Notes: generated by a model from the letters alone, not told the origin. Positions 51,094-60,983 are shown, numbered from the stretch's first letter. The stretch: DNA of 64,000 nucleotides from an uncultured Clostridia bacterium (GCA_949155365.1 CASCUT010000005.1:1-64000); one strand, 5' to 3'. Translations and numbers: made by a program.

Positions 51094-51766
51094 TTTTATA
51101 TCCCACTCCCCACACTGTTTTAATAAATTTTGGCTTTTTCGTATCTTCTTTTAATTTTTCCCTAATTCTTCGAATATGTACCATTACCGTATTATTACTA
51201 TCAAAATATTTTTCTTTCCATACTTTTTCAAATAATTCTTCTGAACTTACTACATTTCCTTTATTACTCGCCAAGTATAATAATATATCAAATTCCAATG
51301 GTGTTAATCCTACTTCTTTTCCATATAACCTACATGTATGCTTTTCTTTATTAATTTCTAATCCTTCTATCTCAATTTTCTCTTCTTCATTTTTTTCATT
51401 ATATTTGGTATATCTTCTAATAGCTGATTTCACTCGTGCTACCAATTCTAATGGATTAAATGGTTTTGTTATATAATCATCCGCACCAATGGTTAACCCT
51501 GTAATCTTATCTTTATCTTCTATTTTTGCAGTCAGAATAATAATCGGAAAGGTAAGATTTTTTTCTCTAATATACTGGCAAATTTCAAAACCACTTTTTC
51601 CTTTTACCATGACATCTAAAATAGCAACATCTAATTTTACAGTATCAATCCATTTAATGGCTTCTTCTGAAGTATAACATTTATAAATGGTATAGTCTTC
51701 ATTTTTTAGATATAGCTCTACTAAATCCGCAATTTCCTTCTCATCATCTAATATCAATACATTCAT
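51086..51766 (-). CDS. Response regulator (VanR-like)
   Basis: ILDDEKEIADLVELYL, ILDVMVKGKSG, winged-helix C-terminus. Confidence 0.93.
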   Translation of the reverse strand: MNVLILDDEKEIADLVELYLKNEDYTIYKCYTSEEAIKWIDTVKLDVAILDVMVKGKSGFEICQYIREKNLTFPIIILTAKIEDKDKITGLTIGADDYITKPFNPLELVARVKSAIRRYTKYNEKNEEEKIEIEGLEINKEKHTCRLYGKEVGLTPLEFDILLYLASNKGNVVSSEELFEKVWKEKYFDSNNTVMVHIRRIREKLKEDTKKPKFIKTVWGVGYKIE

Positions 51767-51795
51767 ATTCCCTTTCTCTCTTTCTTTTTTATTAA

Positions 51796-51858
51796 GGATT
51801 TCTGGGACGTACGAAAAAATCTACCCAGGGTAGATTTTTTCGTACGTCCCAGAAATCC
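51796..51858. repeat. GGGACG-type palindromic repeat, perfect 28-bp inverted repeat
   Basis: ggatttctgggacgtacgaaaaaatcta and reverse complement 51831-51858; degenerate fragments follow to about 51890. Confidence 0.9.
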
Positions 51859-52048
51859 TCACGTCACAGAAATCCTCGCCCCAGAAATCCACATTCACTT
51901 TCTCTTTCCTTTTCATTATAGCATATTTTGTTTTCTTTTTCATTGTTTGTAGCAAAATGTAAGAAAATGTTAAGATTTTATTCAGTGTTTCTTAAAATAC
52001 TTTTTTACTTGTTTTTATATAATAAGGACAAGTTTAGGAGGAATTTTT

Positions 52049-52804
52049 GTGAAAAGAAAATTAAATAGAAAAAAAATAGTTTTAACTTTAATACTACTTA
52101 TCATAATTTTTTATTTGTTGCTTCATTGCATTTTTGGTAATATTAAAATTAATTGGGCTAATGTTAACTCCGTTTTTAACAATTGCTCGAATTATGATAT
52201 TATAAAGCAAGATACTAACTCTAATTATTCTGGTATTGGTCAAGAAAAAATATTATATAAGGATGGTTATGATACCATTTTTACTACTTCCAATCACCAA
52301 ATTTATAAAGAGTATAAGCAAAATGGAAATTCTTCTTGGAGCAGTCTTCCTTATTGGGATAATACAATGGAAACGGATGGGTGTGGTATTACAGCATTAG
52401 CCATTATTTTAAGTGGTTATGGCAAATCTATCTCTCCAGGGGACCTTAGAGAAAGATATTATCCTGTTTTAAAAGGAGATTGTATCTCTTCTGAACTATC
52501 GAAAACCTTTGCTATTTCTAATTCTGACTTTGCCTATGATAAAGAGCGTTTATCGAGCTCCTATATCGAAAACCATTTAAAAAGCAATAGACCTGTTCTT
52601 ATTTGCGTTTGGAATAAACCAACTGCTAACCGTTGGACTACTGCTTCTCATTATATGGTATTACTAGCAACCGATAACCATGGTATGGTTTATGTTTCAA
52701 ATCCTAATGGCTTATCAAATACAGCTAAAAGTTCTGGTTGGTATTCTATAAATGAAATTACACCTTATCTGGCAAAGGCATTATTTATTGAAAAATCTTT
52801 TTAA
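52049..52804 (+). CDS. C39-family peptidase, membrane anchored
   Basis: TDGCGITALAIILSGYGKSISP, SHYMVLLATDNHGMVYVSNPN. Confidence 0.8.
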   Translation: MKRKLNRKKIVLTLILLIIIFYLLLHCIFGNIKINWANVNSVFNNCSNYDIIKQDTNSNYSGIGQEKILYKDGYDTIFTTSNHQIYKEYKQNGNSSWSSLPYWDNTMETDGCGITALAIILSGYGKSISPGDLRERYYPVLKGDCISSELSKTFAISNSDFAYDKERLSSSYIENHLKSNRPVLICVWNKPTANRWTTASHYMVLLATDNHGMVYVSNPNGLSNTAKSSGWYSINEITPYLAKALFIEKSF

Positions 52805-52859
52805 TTTGTATCCTTTCCAAAAGATAGCTCTTCCACTTAATAGTGAAAGAGCTACTTTT

Positions 52860-55097
52860 TTATTTATTTTGATTAAAATAATCTTCAAATTCTTCTTTTG
52901 CTAATGGCTTTGAATAGTAATATCCCTGAATGATATCTGCTTTTATCTTCTTGATAAATTCCATTTGTTCTTTGGTTTCTACTCCCTCTACGATTGTTTT
53001 TACTCCTAGTTGTTTAGCTATCAACATAATGTAATTAATGATATTATGATTGCTTTGTAAATCTGCTTTATCTACAAATACTTTATCAATTTTCAAAATA
53101 TCAATTGGCATACTTTGTAACATACTAAGAGAAGAATAGCCTGTTCCGAAATCATCGATAGAAACAATAAATCCTTTTGCTTTCATACGATTTAATATTT
53201 TTAAAATATCAATATCTTCATCAATTGTGGCACTTTCTGTCACTTCTAAATCGATATTACTTCTATCAATTTGATATTTATCTGTTATTCTTACATAATC
53301 TTCTATAAAATCTTCATTCACAAAATGTGCTTTTGAAACATTAATGGAAATCGTTGGCATAAAACCATATCGTTCTCTCCATTCACTTAGGTCTTTACAT
53401 ACTCGTTCAAAAATATATAAATCTAATTTAATAATAAATTTATTTGCCTCAAATAAAGGAATAAACTTACTTGGTGGAATCATTTCACCATCTTTACACC
53501 ATCTTACTAAAGCTTCTGCACCAGCCATTCTTTCATTCTGAGTAAAAGTCTTTGGTTGATATACAATTTTAAATTCTTCATTTTTTAGTGCACTTTCCAT
53601 GCAAGATTCTATTTTTTGTTCTTCTACTAATTGATTCTCCAAAACATCATCAAAAATGTAATAACTTTCGTCATATAATCCTTTTATCTTAGCACGTGCC
53701 ATATACGCTTTATCTAGCACTCTATTAATATCCGTATCTTCTTTTTTTACCTGATAGACTCCAATTGATAAATTAATATGAATCGTAGTTCCTTCTATTG
53801 TCAAATTGGATGCTTTATCAAATATTTTATCTAAAATAGTTCTAATATTCTTTTCTCCATGGAACAATGTCGTAAATATATCGCCTGAAATACGGCAAGT
53901 AATACTATCTTCTGGCAAGATATCCACTAGCTTTTCACCCAATGCTTTTAATATTTGATTGCAAAAATCATATCCATAAATATTATTTAATGCTTTAAAT
54001 TTATTAATATCTAAAGATAAAAGATACGTGTTTTTCTCTTGTTTTTCTAAATACTTCTTACCATTTTCTTTAAAATAAGCTTCATTACCAAGCAATGTAA
54101 CTGGGTCAATATATGCTACTTTATATAATTTTTGGTTTCTCTTTTGGTTTGAAATATTAATATAAACACAAATCGATGTAATAATCAAACTAATCAATAT
54201 GCAAAGTCCTTGTGAGATAATGATTAGCATAATCAATTCTTTTGCAATTGTACTATTAGCAGCTGTTGTAACCACATACCAATCATTAATATTTACTTTT
54301 TCATAATGAACAAAATATGTCTCATCCCCTAATTGAAGGTCAAATGTCCCTACTTCTTTTCTTTTTATACTTTCTGCCATATTTTTAATTTTATTTAGAT
54401 CTTCTTTTCTTTTCACTCCATGCTCTGTCCTCATATGTTCATATAAATTAGCATTTTCTTCTTTTATTAATCCAAACGAATCAATTAAGACAATACCATC
54501 ATTATTAATTAAATAAGTACCACCTTTTCCGAATAATCTTCTTAATAAAATACTTTTATAATCCTCTGTCTTAATCGTTGCCATTAAGACTTTATCTTCT
54601 CCCTTTAATTGAAAGGTTTTCGAATAAATATTTACTTGATAATCCGACACAGTACTTGGTCTATTTTCTGATACATATACATCTTTTTGTTGAAAAAACT
54701 CTTGAATATTAGCATAATTGGATACCTGTTGGCCATCACTTGTCGTTCCATTTCCTTGTTTATCTAATATAACAAGTCTAGTAAAATTATAATCTCCCAA
54801 ATCACCCTTAAAACGGTCAAAAATCTCTTCTGGTGTATCAAAGTATCCTCTATTAATCGAATCTACCATAATCTCCACAAATCTTTTTTGATCCGTAATT
54901 GCTAAGTTTAGTTGAGTCGCTGTTTGCTCACTTAGTTCTGTGATATTATGATAAATATTTTTATAAACTAAATCTTTAATTGCTCCAATATAAAAAAATG
55001 ACATAATCAAAATAGCAATAAATAGCAAAATAATCCACCAAATATTTAACTTAATACTACTTCTATCTCTCTTCTTTTTTCCCATACTACACCTCAA
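52860..55097 (-). CDS. Sensor protein with GGDEF-like and EAL domains
   Basis: EALVRWCKDGEMIPPSKFIPLFE, DDFGTGYSSLSMLQSMPIDILKIDK; GGDEF core appears degenerate (SGDIF). Confidence 0.9.
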   Translation of the reverse strand: MRCSMGKKKRDRSSIKLNIWWIILLFIAILIMSFFYIGAIKDLVYKNIYHNITELSEQTATQLNLAITDQKRFVEIMVDSINRGYFDTPEEIFDRFKGDLGDYNFTRLVILDKQGNGTTSDGQQVSNYANIQEFFQQKDVYVSENRPSTVSDYQVNIYSKTFQLKGEDKVLMATIKTEDYKSILLRRLFGKGGTYLINNDGIVLIDSFGLIKEENANLYEHMRTEHGVKRKEDLNKIKNMAESIKRKEVGTFDLQLGDETYFVHYEKVNINDWYVVTTAANSTIAKELIMLIIISQGLCILISLIITSICVYINISNQKRNQKLYKVAYIDPVTLLGNEAYFKENGKKYLEKQEKNTYLLSLDINKFKALNNIYGYDFCNQILKALGEKLVDILPEDSITCRISGDIFTTLFHGEKNIRTILDKIFDKASNLTIEGTTIHINLSIGVYQVKKEDTDINRVLDKAYMARAKIKGLYDESYYIFDDVLENQLVEEQKIESCMESALKNEEFKIVYQPKTFTQNERMAGAEALVRWCKDGEMIPPSKFIPLFEANKFIIKLDLYIFERVCKDLSEWRERYGFMPTISINVSKAHFVNEDFIEDYVRITDKYQIDRSNIDLEVTESATIDEDIDILKILNRMKAKGFIVSIDDFGTGYSSLSMLQSMPIDILKIDKVFVDKADLQSNHNIINYIMLIAKQLGVKTIVEGVETKEQMEFIKKIKADIIQGYYYSKPLAKEEFEDYFNQNK

Positions 55098-55156
55098 ATT
55101 TTATTTTCTCCCCCTTACTATATACTAAATCAAAAATTTTTTCAACATCAAAAAAG

Positions 55157-55227
55157 AGATTTTTGGGACGCACCAAAAAATCTCTTTTTTCATGTTTGTA
55201 GATTTTTAGGTACGTCCCAAAAATCTC
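55157..55227. repeat. GGGACG-type palindromic repeat overlapping a stop codon
   Basis: agatttttgggacgcaccaaaaaatctc ... tagatttttaggtacgtcccaaaaatctc. Confidence 0.85.
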
Positions 55228-55571
55228 ACTATATCATCTAAGTTTGCTAGTAGGGCTATTACATCGAATTCTTTTACTTTGCTTAGTTGTATTTGTTCGT
55301 ATTCTCCGTTAATACTTACTAATCTTTCTTTTAGTTCTTTTTCTCCATGTTGCTCTAAAATAGAAGCTAATAGGACAATGTTGGAATCTTCTACTTTTGT
55401 TTGATATTTGTTTTCTAGTATTTGGATACATACGATTTCAATTAATGCTGCTACTGCTTTGTAAGCTTCTACATAATTTTGTTTTTCTAATAATTTTTCT
55501 ATTATTTCCATTTTTGTTTTTAAAAATGGTACTTGATTAATATTTTCTATCATTTCTTTTTCTAGTAGCAT
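55206..55571 (-). CDS. Hypothetical protein, C-terminus repeat-encoded
   Basis: 121 aa; ends RFLGRT* from repeat. Confidence 0.55.
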   Translation of the reverse strand: MLLEKEMIENINQVPFLKTKMEIIEKLLEKQNYVEAYKAVAALIEIVCIQILENKYQTKVEDSNIVLLASILEQHGEKELKERLVSINGEYEQIQLSKVKEFDVIALLANLDDIVRFLGRT

Positions 55572-55577
55572 TTTTTC

Positions 55578-56654
55578 TTACCACCTTTCTTCTTCTGCAT
55601 CATCTAATTCTTGTAATTCTTTTCTTGTTAAACCACCTTTTACACCTAATTCGTGTTTTTCTGCTTTTGTTAAATCTAAAAACTTAAGTTCTTCTAATAG
55701 TCTTACTCTTCTCTTTCTGAGTTCTGTCGCATGTTGCGGAATATTTCTTTCTTCATCCATCGAGTCATCTTCTTTTGCTTCTGTTATAAATTGTTTTGCT
55801 TCCTTCGATATGCAATTTACTAACATCGCTGTTTTTCTTCTATAAATTGGCATGTTATATTTATTTTTTATTTGAGCAATTAAGTTTGGATCTTTCATAT
55901 GGACAGAAAACTGACCAAATCCTCGTACATCCATTACGAATAAGATATTATCTTCATCAAATTTTTTTACTCCATAAGAAATATCATCTCTATCATAATC
56001 ATGTATTAAACGATTTACATTTTCGATTTCTGTACTCTTTATATACATGCCATCATTATATGCTTTTATTAGTTCCGAAAGCTCCAATACATCTAAATTT
56101 CTTCCTGTTTCAAAGTCTTTTTCTTCAAAACTATAGGAAAGTATTAAATTACTTTTGGCAATTTCCTTTACTCTATCTTTTGTATTTGAATTATAAATTT
56201 GTCTTATTTGCCTTTTTACATCATAGAACTCTGCTTTCGTTTCACATGGTATTCCATTTTTTATCATATATTCTCTTAAACGATTGTCAAATACATCCTC
56301 AAAGTGATGTGCTATTTTATTTACTACATGAATAATTCGTCCTCTTTGTGTAATATCAATTACTGGATTTTTGCTTTCGTTTTTAGGAGCTTTTAATTTT
56401 TGCACGGTATAGTTACTTGGCAATCGTACTGTTAGAAAACTATCAAATGTTTTATCTTCAATTTTATTTTCCTCCAATAGGTTTTGACTAAGTTCGTTAA
56501 AATCTTGTACCCAATTTGGCTTTAATGTTTCAAATATGTCTAATAGACAATTTAAGTTATCTTCTGAACTATGAATTTCATAATCTTCACAAATAGATTT
56601 GAATTCTGTAAATACACGGCTATCTAATCTTTTAATTTGTTTTCTCATTGGCAT
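55578..56654 (-). CDS. Hypothetical protein
   Basis: 358 aa ORF with typical local codon usage. Confidence 0.6.
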   Translation of the reverse strand: MPMRKQIKRLDSRVFTEFKSICEDYEIHSSEDNLNCLLDIFETLKPNWVQDFNELSQNLLEENKIEDKTFDSFLTVRLPSNYTVQKLKAPKNESKNPVIDITQRGRIIHVVNKIAHHFEDVFDNRLREYMIKNGIPCETKAEFYDVKRQIRQIYNSNTKDRVKEIAKSNLILSYSFEEKDFETGRNLDVLELSELIKAYNDGMYIKSTEIENVNRLIHDYDRDDISYGVKKFDEDNILFVMDVRGFGQFSVHMKDPNLIAQIKNKYNMPIYRRKTAMLVNCISKEAKQFITEAKEDDSMDEERNIPQHATELRKRRVRLLEELKFLDLTKAEKHELGVKGGLTRKELQELDDAEEERW

Positions 56655-56754
56655 ATCTCCTTATTTCATTTCTCCATAATGAGATTTCTGGAACATTTTC
56701 CAAAATTTCTCTCTAGCTATATTATATCACACAAATTACCATAAAGTCAAAAAA

Positions 56755-56785
56755 AGACAACAGACTTCATAAGTCTGCTGTCTCT
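56755..56785 (-). terminator. Intrinsic terminator
   Basis: agacaacagacttcataagtctgctgtct. Confidence 0.7.
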
Positions 56786-57120
56786 GTTATCCTTTTCGTT
56801 TCATCTATTCCCAAATTCTTGAGAATTTGACTTGTGTCCCGGCTCATCTCTCTTAATTCTGAAAGATTGATATAATATTCCTCTGCCTCATATATTTCTG
56901 AGAGTCTTTTCTCATACTCACTCAGAATTACTGCGGATGACAGATATTGCCGTACACTACAAGAAGATCCGTTGTTTTTAAATACTTCCAATTTTTGAAA
57001 GATTTCTCTACGTAAAAACTCTCTTTGTATTTGCTGTAATCCCATTTTGTCTTTTCCTCCTGTCTTCTTTTTGTATCCTGTTACTAAATAAATGATATCA
57101 CAAAATATACTTTTTTGCAA
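56767..57120 (-). CDS. Hypothetical protein of atypical codon usage
   Basis: 117 aa; in-frame CGG at MSRDTS and SVRQYL; internal Met start likely. Confidence 0.5.
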   Translation of the reverse strand: MQKSIFCDIIYLVTGYKKKTGGKDKMGLQQIQREFLRREIFQKLEVFKNNGSSCSVRQYLSSAVILSEYEKRLSEIYEAEEYYINLSELREMSRDTSQILKNLGIDETKRITETADL

Positions 57121-57124
57121 TCAT

Positions 57125-58861
57125 TTACATAATATTTGTTTCTTTTATTATTTTTTCTATCTCTTCAAATCGCTTTACTTTCGCTGTTGTTGTTTTAATC
57201 ATTGGCTCATCGGTTACAATGATGTTTTTCATATGTTGGTAATTTGGTAATCCTTTATTAATTTCTTTCACATCTTCCCAAATTTTCTTTTTCAATTCTT
57301 CTTCTGAAAGGTTGCTTTCTTCTTTATATTCTTTGTTGTACACAATTTTGGCAGATACTACTAAATCCTCTTCTTTTGGCATTCCAAATACCATACTTTC
57401 TTCTACATATGGCAAGTTATTAATTAGTATCTCTAATTCTTCTGGATAAATGTTCTTTCCATTTTTTAATACGATAACATTTTTCTTTCTTCCTGCAATA
57501 TAAATGTAACCATCTTTATCTTGGTAGGCTAAGTCTCCTGTGTGAAACCACCTTTTTCCATTTTCATCGGTTTCAATGACTTCTTTTGTGGCTTCTTCGT
57601 TTTCGTAGTATCCTAACATGACATTTGGTCCACTTGCTACAATTTCACCAATTCCTTCTTGATTTGGATTGTCTATTTTGATGTCAACATTGGCAAATGG
57701 ATATCCAATTGAACCATAGCGGATACATTTTTCATTTTCGGCAATTAATACTGGTGAGGTTTCTGTTAATCCGTATCCTTGTACCGTTAGGATACCAAAA
57801 TTGTTAAATCCTTTTGCCACTTTTTTGTCAATGGCAGAGGCTCCACTTACTACAAATCGGATATTTCCCCCTAGTTGGTTAATGACATCTTTAAATAACT
57901 TTCTACGAATGTCAATTCCGAATTTTAGTAAAAAATTACTAATTGGAATAACTATTTTGATTAATTTGCTTTTTCCTTGTCTTTCAATTTCTTTCATAAT
58001 TTTTTTATACATAGCTTCTAATAGTAGTGGAACACATACAAATACGGACACCTTATATTCTTTTAGGTTGGTTTGAATATGACGAATTCCATCGCAAAAA
58101 GTATTGGTTGCTCCGGCACTTAAGAAGAATAACATTCCAGTAGAACCAAAGGTATGGTGAAGTGGCAAGAATGCTAAGTTCACATCGGTATCATAAATTT
58201 TTTCTGCCATCGTTAGTGCATAGATGTTAGAAGCAATGTTTCTGTGAGATAGCATAACTGCTTTGGATTGTGAGGTAGTTCCTGAAGTAAATAATAGAAT
58301 ACTCATTTCTTCATTGTTAATTTCTGCTTCAATAAATTGTGTATCCCCTTTGCGTAATAACTCTTTTCCTTCTTGTATTAACTCTTGCAAACTTGTGAAT
58401 TCTTCTGTTTCGTCCATACATATAAAATGATGAATTCTACCTTCTTTTTCTTCTTGTATTTTTTTCATGATGTCTTGATATTTTTTATCAAAAATGACAG
58501 CATCTGTTTTGCTTCTTTCTAATAAGGATTGTATTTCTTGTTCTGGAAGTCCTTTATCTAATGGGATTACAATTCCAGTTCCATTCACTGTTGCCAGATA
58601 GCTTACTACCCACTCATATCGGTTTGGACTAATTACTGCAATACGTTTTCCTTTTAATCCGCTTTTTACAAGACTTGTTCCTAAAGCATCTATTTCTTCA
58701 TCCATTTGTCGATAGGTAATTTCCGTATATTTTTGGTTTGTTCCTGGTTTGTTTTTGATGATAAAAGCATTATGAAAAGGGTATTTTTCTACAGCATTTT
58801 TTATAATTTCTCTAATATTATTAAATTCTTGTGCTGGATAAATCTCATTTTTTGATTTCAT
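57125..58861 (-). CDS. AMP-binding protein (long-chain acyl-CoA synthetase-like)
   Basis: ILLFTSGTTSQSKAVMLSH, GYGLTETSPV, WFHTGDLAYQDKDGYIYIAGRKKN. Confidence 0.93.
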   Translation of the reverse strand: MKSKNEIYPAQEFNNIREIIKNAVEKYPFHNAFIIKNKPGTNQKYTEITYRQMDEEIDALGTSLVKSGLKGKRIAVISPNRYEWVVSYLATVNGTGIVIPLDKGLPEQEIQSLLERSKTDAVIFDKKYQDIMKKIQEEKEGRIHHFICMDETEEFTSLQELIQEGKELLRKGDTQFIEAEINNEEMSILLFTSGTTSQSKAVMLSHRNIASNIYALTMAEKIYDTDVNLAFLPLHHTFGSTGMLFFLSAGATNTFCDGIRHIQTNLKEYKVSVFVCVPLLLEAMYKKIMKEIERQGKSKLIKIVIPISNFLLKFGIDIRRKLFKDVINQLGGNIRFVVSGASAIDKKVAKGFNNFGILTVQGYGLTETSPVLIAENEKCIRYGSIGYPFANVDIKIDNPNQEGIGEIVASGPNVMLGYYENEEATKEVIETDENGKRWFHTGDLAYQDKDGYIYIAGRKKNVIVLKNGKNIYPEELEILINNLPYVEESMVFGMPKEEDLVVSAKIVYNKEYKEESNLSEEELKKKIWEDVKEINKGLPNYQHMKNIIVTDEPMIKTTTAKVKRFEEIEKIIKETNIM

Positions 58862-58979
58862 TTCTTCTCTCCTTTTATTCTATAAAAAGGACAATACGTT
58901 TTTTGTACTGTCCTCACTTCTTTTTTTATTATATTCTATTTGCTCTTTTTTCGCAAGTAATCTGACTAGGTATTCATTT

Positions 58980-59510
58980 TTAAATGTCATAGAAATAGGT
59001 AGCTTCTAAATCTGCCTCATGAACTAATAGGGCAATTGGATATTTTTTGTAAGCCTGTCCTATGGTGGTATATAACTCTTTTGGCTCTGTAAAGCCCATG
59101 TGCCATCGGATTGCATATCTTTCTTCTGGTGTTAATTTGATGAATTCAGATAGCATCATAACTGATTTTTCTCCATGTCCATATGGTATGGTATCCTCTA
59201 CCGTATAATAAGGTACTTTTTCCCATACTCCTTGTTCATTTTTTGCATTACGATAATCAACTTTGTAGAAGTTTGCTTTACATACATCATGTAATAATGC
59301 AATAATTTTAACAGAATCGTTGTCTTCTGTTTTTGTTTTTAAGATTTCATATACTTTCATACTATGTTCTACTAAACCACCTTTAAAGCATCCATGAAAT
59401 CTGGTACTTGCTGGTGCCTCAAAAAAGTCCGTTTTATTTAGGAATTCAATCAATTGTTCCATTCCCTCTCGATTTGTTTGTCTTAACAGTGCTATAAATT
59501 CTTCTTTCAT
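58980..59510 (-). CDS. HD domain-containing protein
   Basis: GLVEHSMKVYEIL, ALLHDVCKANFY. Confidence 0.85.
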   Translation of the reverse strand: MKEEFIALLRQTNREGMEQLIEFLNKTDFFEAPASTRFHGCFKGGLVEHSMKVYEILKTKTEDNDSVKIIALLHDVCKANFYKVDYRNAKNEQGVWEKVPYYTVEDTIPYGHGEKSVMMLSEFIKLTPEERYAIRWHMGFTEPKELYTTIGQAYKKYPIALLVHEADLEATYFYDI

Positions 59511-59513
59511 TTT

Positions 59514-60449
59514 TTATTCTCCTTCTCTATCTTCGTGTTTTAATACTTTTACTAAATCGCCTCTCCCATTCGATTCAAATTTGTAATAGTATGGTTTGAT
59601 ATCTCCTACATAACAATCAAAATAAATCATATTTCCTTCTGCATCTTGTGTTTTTAGGTTTGGAAAGGTCTTTATCATTTTTTCATCTCCAAAGAAATGG
59701 TAAATTAGCTGGGTTAGTCCCTCATCTTGATAGACTTCTTCATAACGTTTTTCTACCTCTTCTTTTTGTGCTACTGGCAAATTGTATTCGTGTACTTTTC
59801 TTACTAAAAACATTTCTATTGCATAGCCAGTGATAACACAATCTAGAAATAAGAAAATAGTAACCAATGCCGTTAATATTTTTAATCCTTTTTGCGATAT
59901 CTTGGATTTGATAAAATCAATTAATTTATCAATTTTGGGATTTACATAGGACATTAAGTAAATTGCTAAAAGCCCCCAAAATATGGAAAAGAATACACAT
60001 ATTCTACCATTGATGTTAAGTGGCATATTGGAATAATCCCACCATTTTACATGTAAGACAATTTCTCCATACCAACTGACAATATATTCTACAATTGAAC
60101 CAATGATAAATCCTCCAATAAATAATCGGTTATTATTTTGATTGAAATATTGTAAAAAGATAATCATTACAACAGCACCTAAGCCATAGATGCCACAAAA
60201 TGGTCCATATAAAAAACTTTGTCTACTTTCCCATACCCCTTTTGTTGCCATTCCATATAGGGTTTCTATTACATATCCTATGAAACTATATATAATAAAA
60301 TAGGCTAATATTCGCCAAATACTAAAACCAAAAATCGTCCCTTTTTTATTTTCTTTTTTCTTTATTTCACCTTTATTTACTACCTTTTCTTGCTCCATTT
60401 CTCTTCTCCTTTTCCTTTTGTTTTTAGAAAAATGCATAAAAAATGACAA
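59514..60449 (-). CDS. Putative ABC-transporter type IV membrane protein
   Basis: SFIGYVIETLYGM, QSFLYGPFCGIYGLGAV, VEYIVSWYGE. Confidence 0.85.
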   Translation of the reverse strand: MSFFMHFSKNKRKRRREMEQEKVVNKGEIKKKENKKGTIFGFSIWRILAYFIIYSFIGYVIETLYGMATKGVWESRQSFLYGPFCGIYGLGAVVMIIFLQYFNQNNNRLFIGGFIIGSIVEYIVSWYGEIVLHVKWWDYSNMPLNINGRICVFFSIFWGLLAIYLMSYVNPKIDKLIDFIKSKISQKGLKILTALVTIFLFLDCVITGYAIEMFLVRKVHEYNLPVAQKEEVEKRYEEVYQDEGLTQLIYHFFGDEKMIKTFPNLKTQDAEGNMIYFDCYVGDIKPYYYKFESNGRGDLVKVLKHEDREGE

Positions 60450-60727
60450 CTAGTATCTCAAAAATTAAAATGGCAGGAAATCCGATAGCGAAATCTTGGT
60501 TTTTTCGTTTTATGTCTAAAAGTATACATTCCTGCAATACCTCCAAAACCGCCTCCTAAAAGTACTAAAACAAATAGAGCATATTCGCTAATTCTCCATT
60601 TTCCAAATTTTGCTCTTTTCTTATCGATTCCCATTGCTAAAAATGCAATAATATTAATGATAATAAGATATAAAATTGCATTTTGTATATTAAAAATTTT
60701 TGTTAAATCAAGCGCATTGTCAAACAT
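60424..60727 (-). CDS. DUF1294 family membrane protein; needs +1 shift at CGG 60482-60484
   Basis: IIAFLAMGIDKKRAKFGKWRISE, GGIAGMYTFRHKTKKPRFRY|GFPAILIFEILVVIFYAFF* after skip. Confidence 0.88.
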
Positions 60728-60939
60728 CTTTTGCCTCCTTTTTGTTTTTTACTTGTTCCTTATTATATCATATTTTCTATTTTTGTATAGACTTATAGAA
60801 TTTTTTTTCATCTCTAGTATGAATCGAAAACTGTGCTTTCTTTTATACGTTAAAAATACAGAATCTCAAAGTAATAAGTGTTGAAGTTTATAAAAGAATG
60901 AGTCCTCCTAAATCAAAACCATCTTTTATGATGCAAGTA

Positions 60940-60975
60940 AAAACAGATGAATCCTAGTAGAATTCATCTGTTTTA
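60940..60975 (-). terminator. Intrinsic terminator
   Basis: aaaacagatgaatcctagtagaattcatctgtttt. Confidence 0.75.
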
Positions 60976-60983
60976 TTGGGTAT

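Noticed and set aside
51781-51900. CRISPR-like array
   Set aside because: Repeats are paired inverted copies with degenerate fragments, not regularly spaced direct repeats with unique spacers.
60482-60490. DUF1294 shift placed at the preceding CGC (RFAIGFPAI)
   Set aside because: It is possible, but the CGG two codons later gives RFRYGFPAI and matches the other seven sites.
3797-60727. Simple reassignment of CGG to another amino acid
   Set aside because: A reassignment would preserve frame. Here the downstream homologous sequence is consistently in the +1 frame, and zero-frame reading often meets a stop within a few codons.
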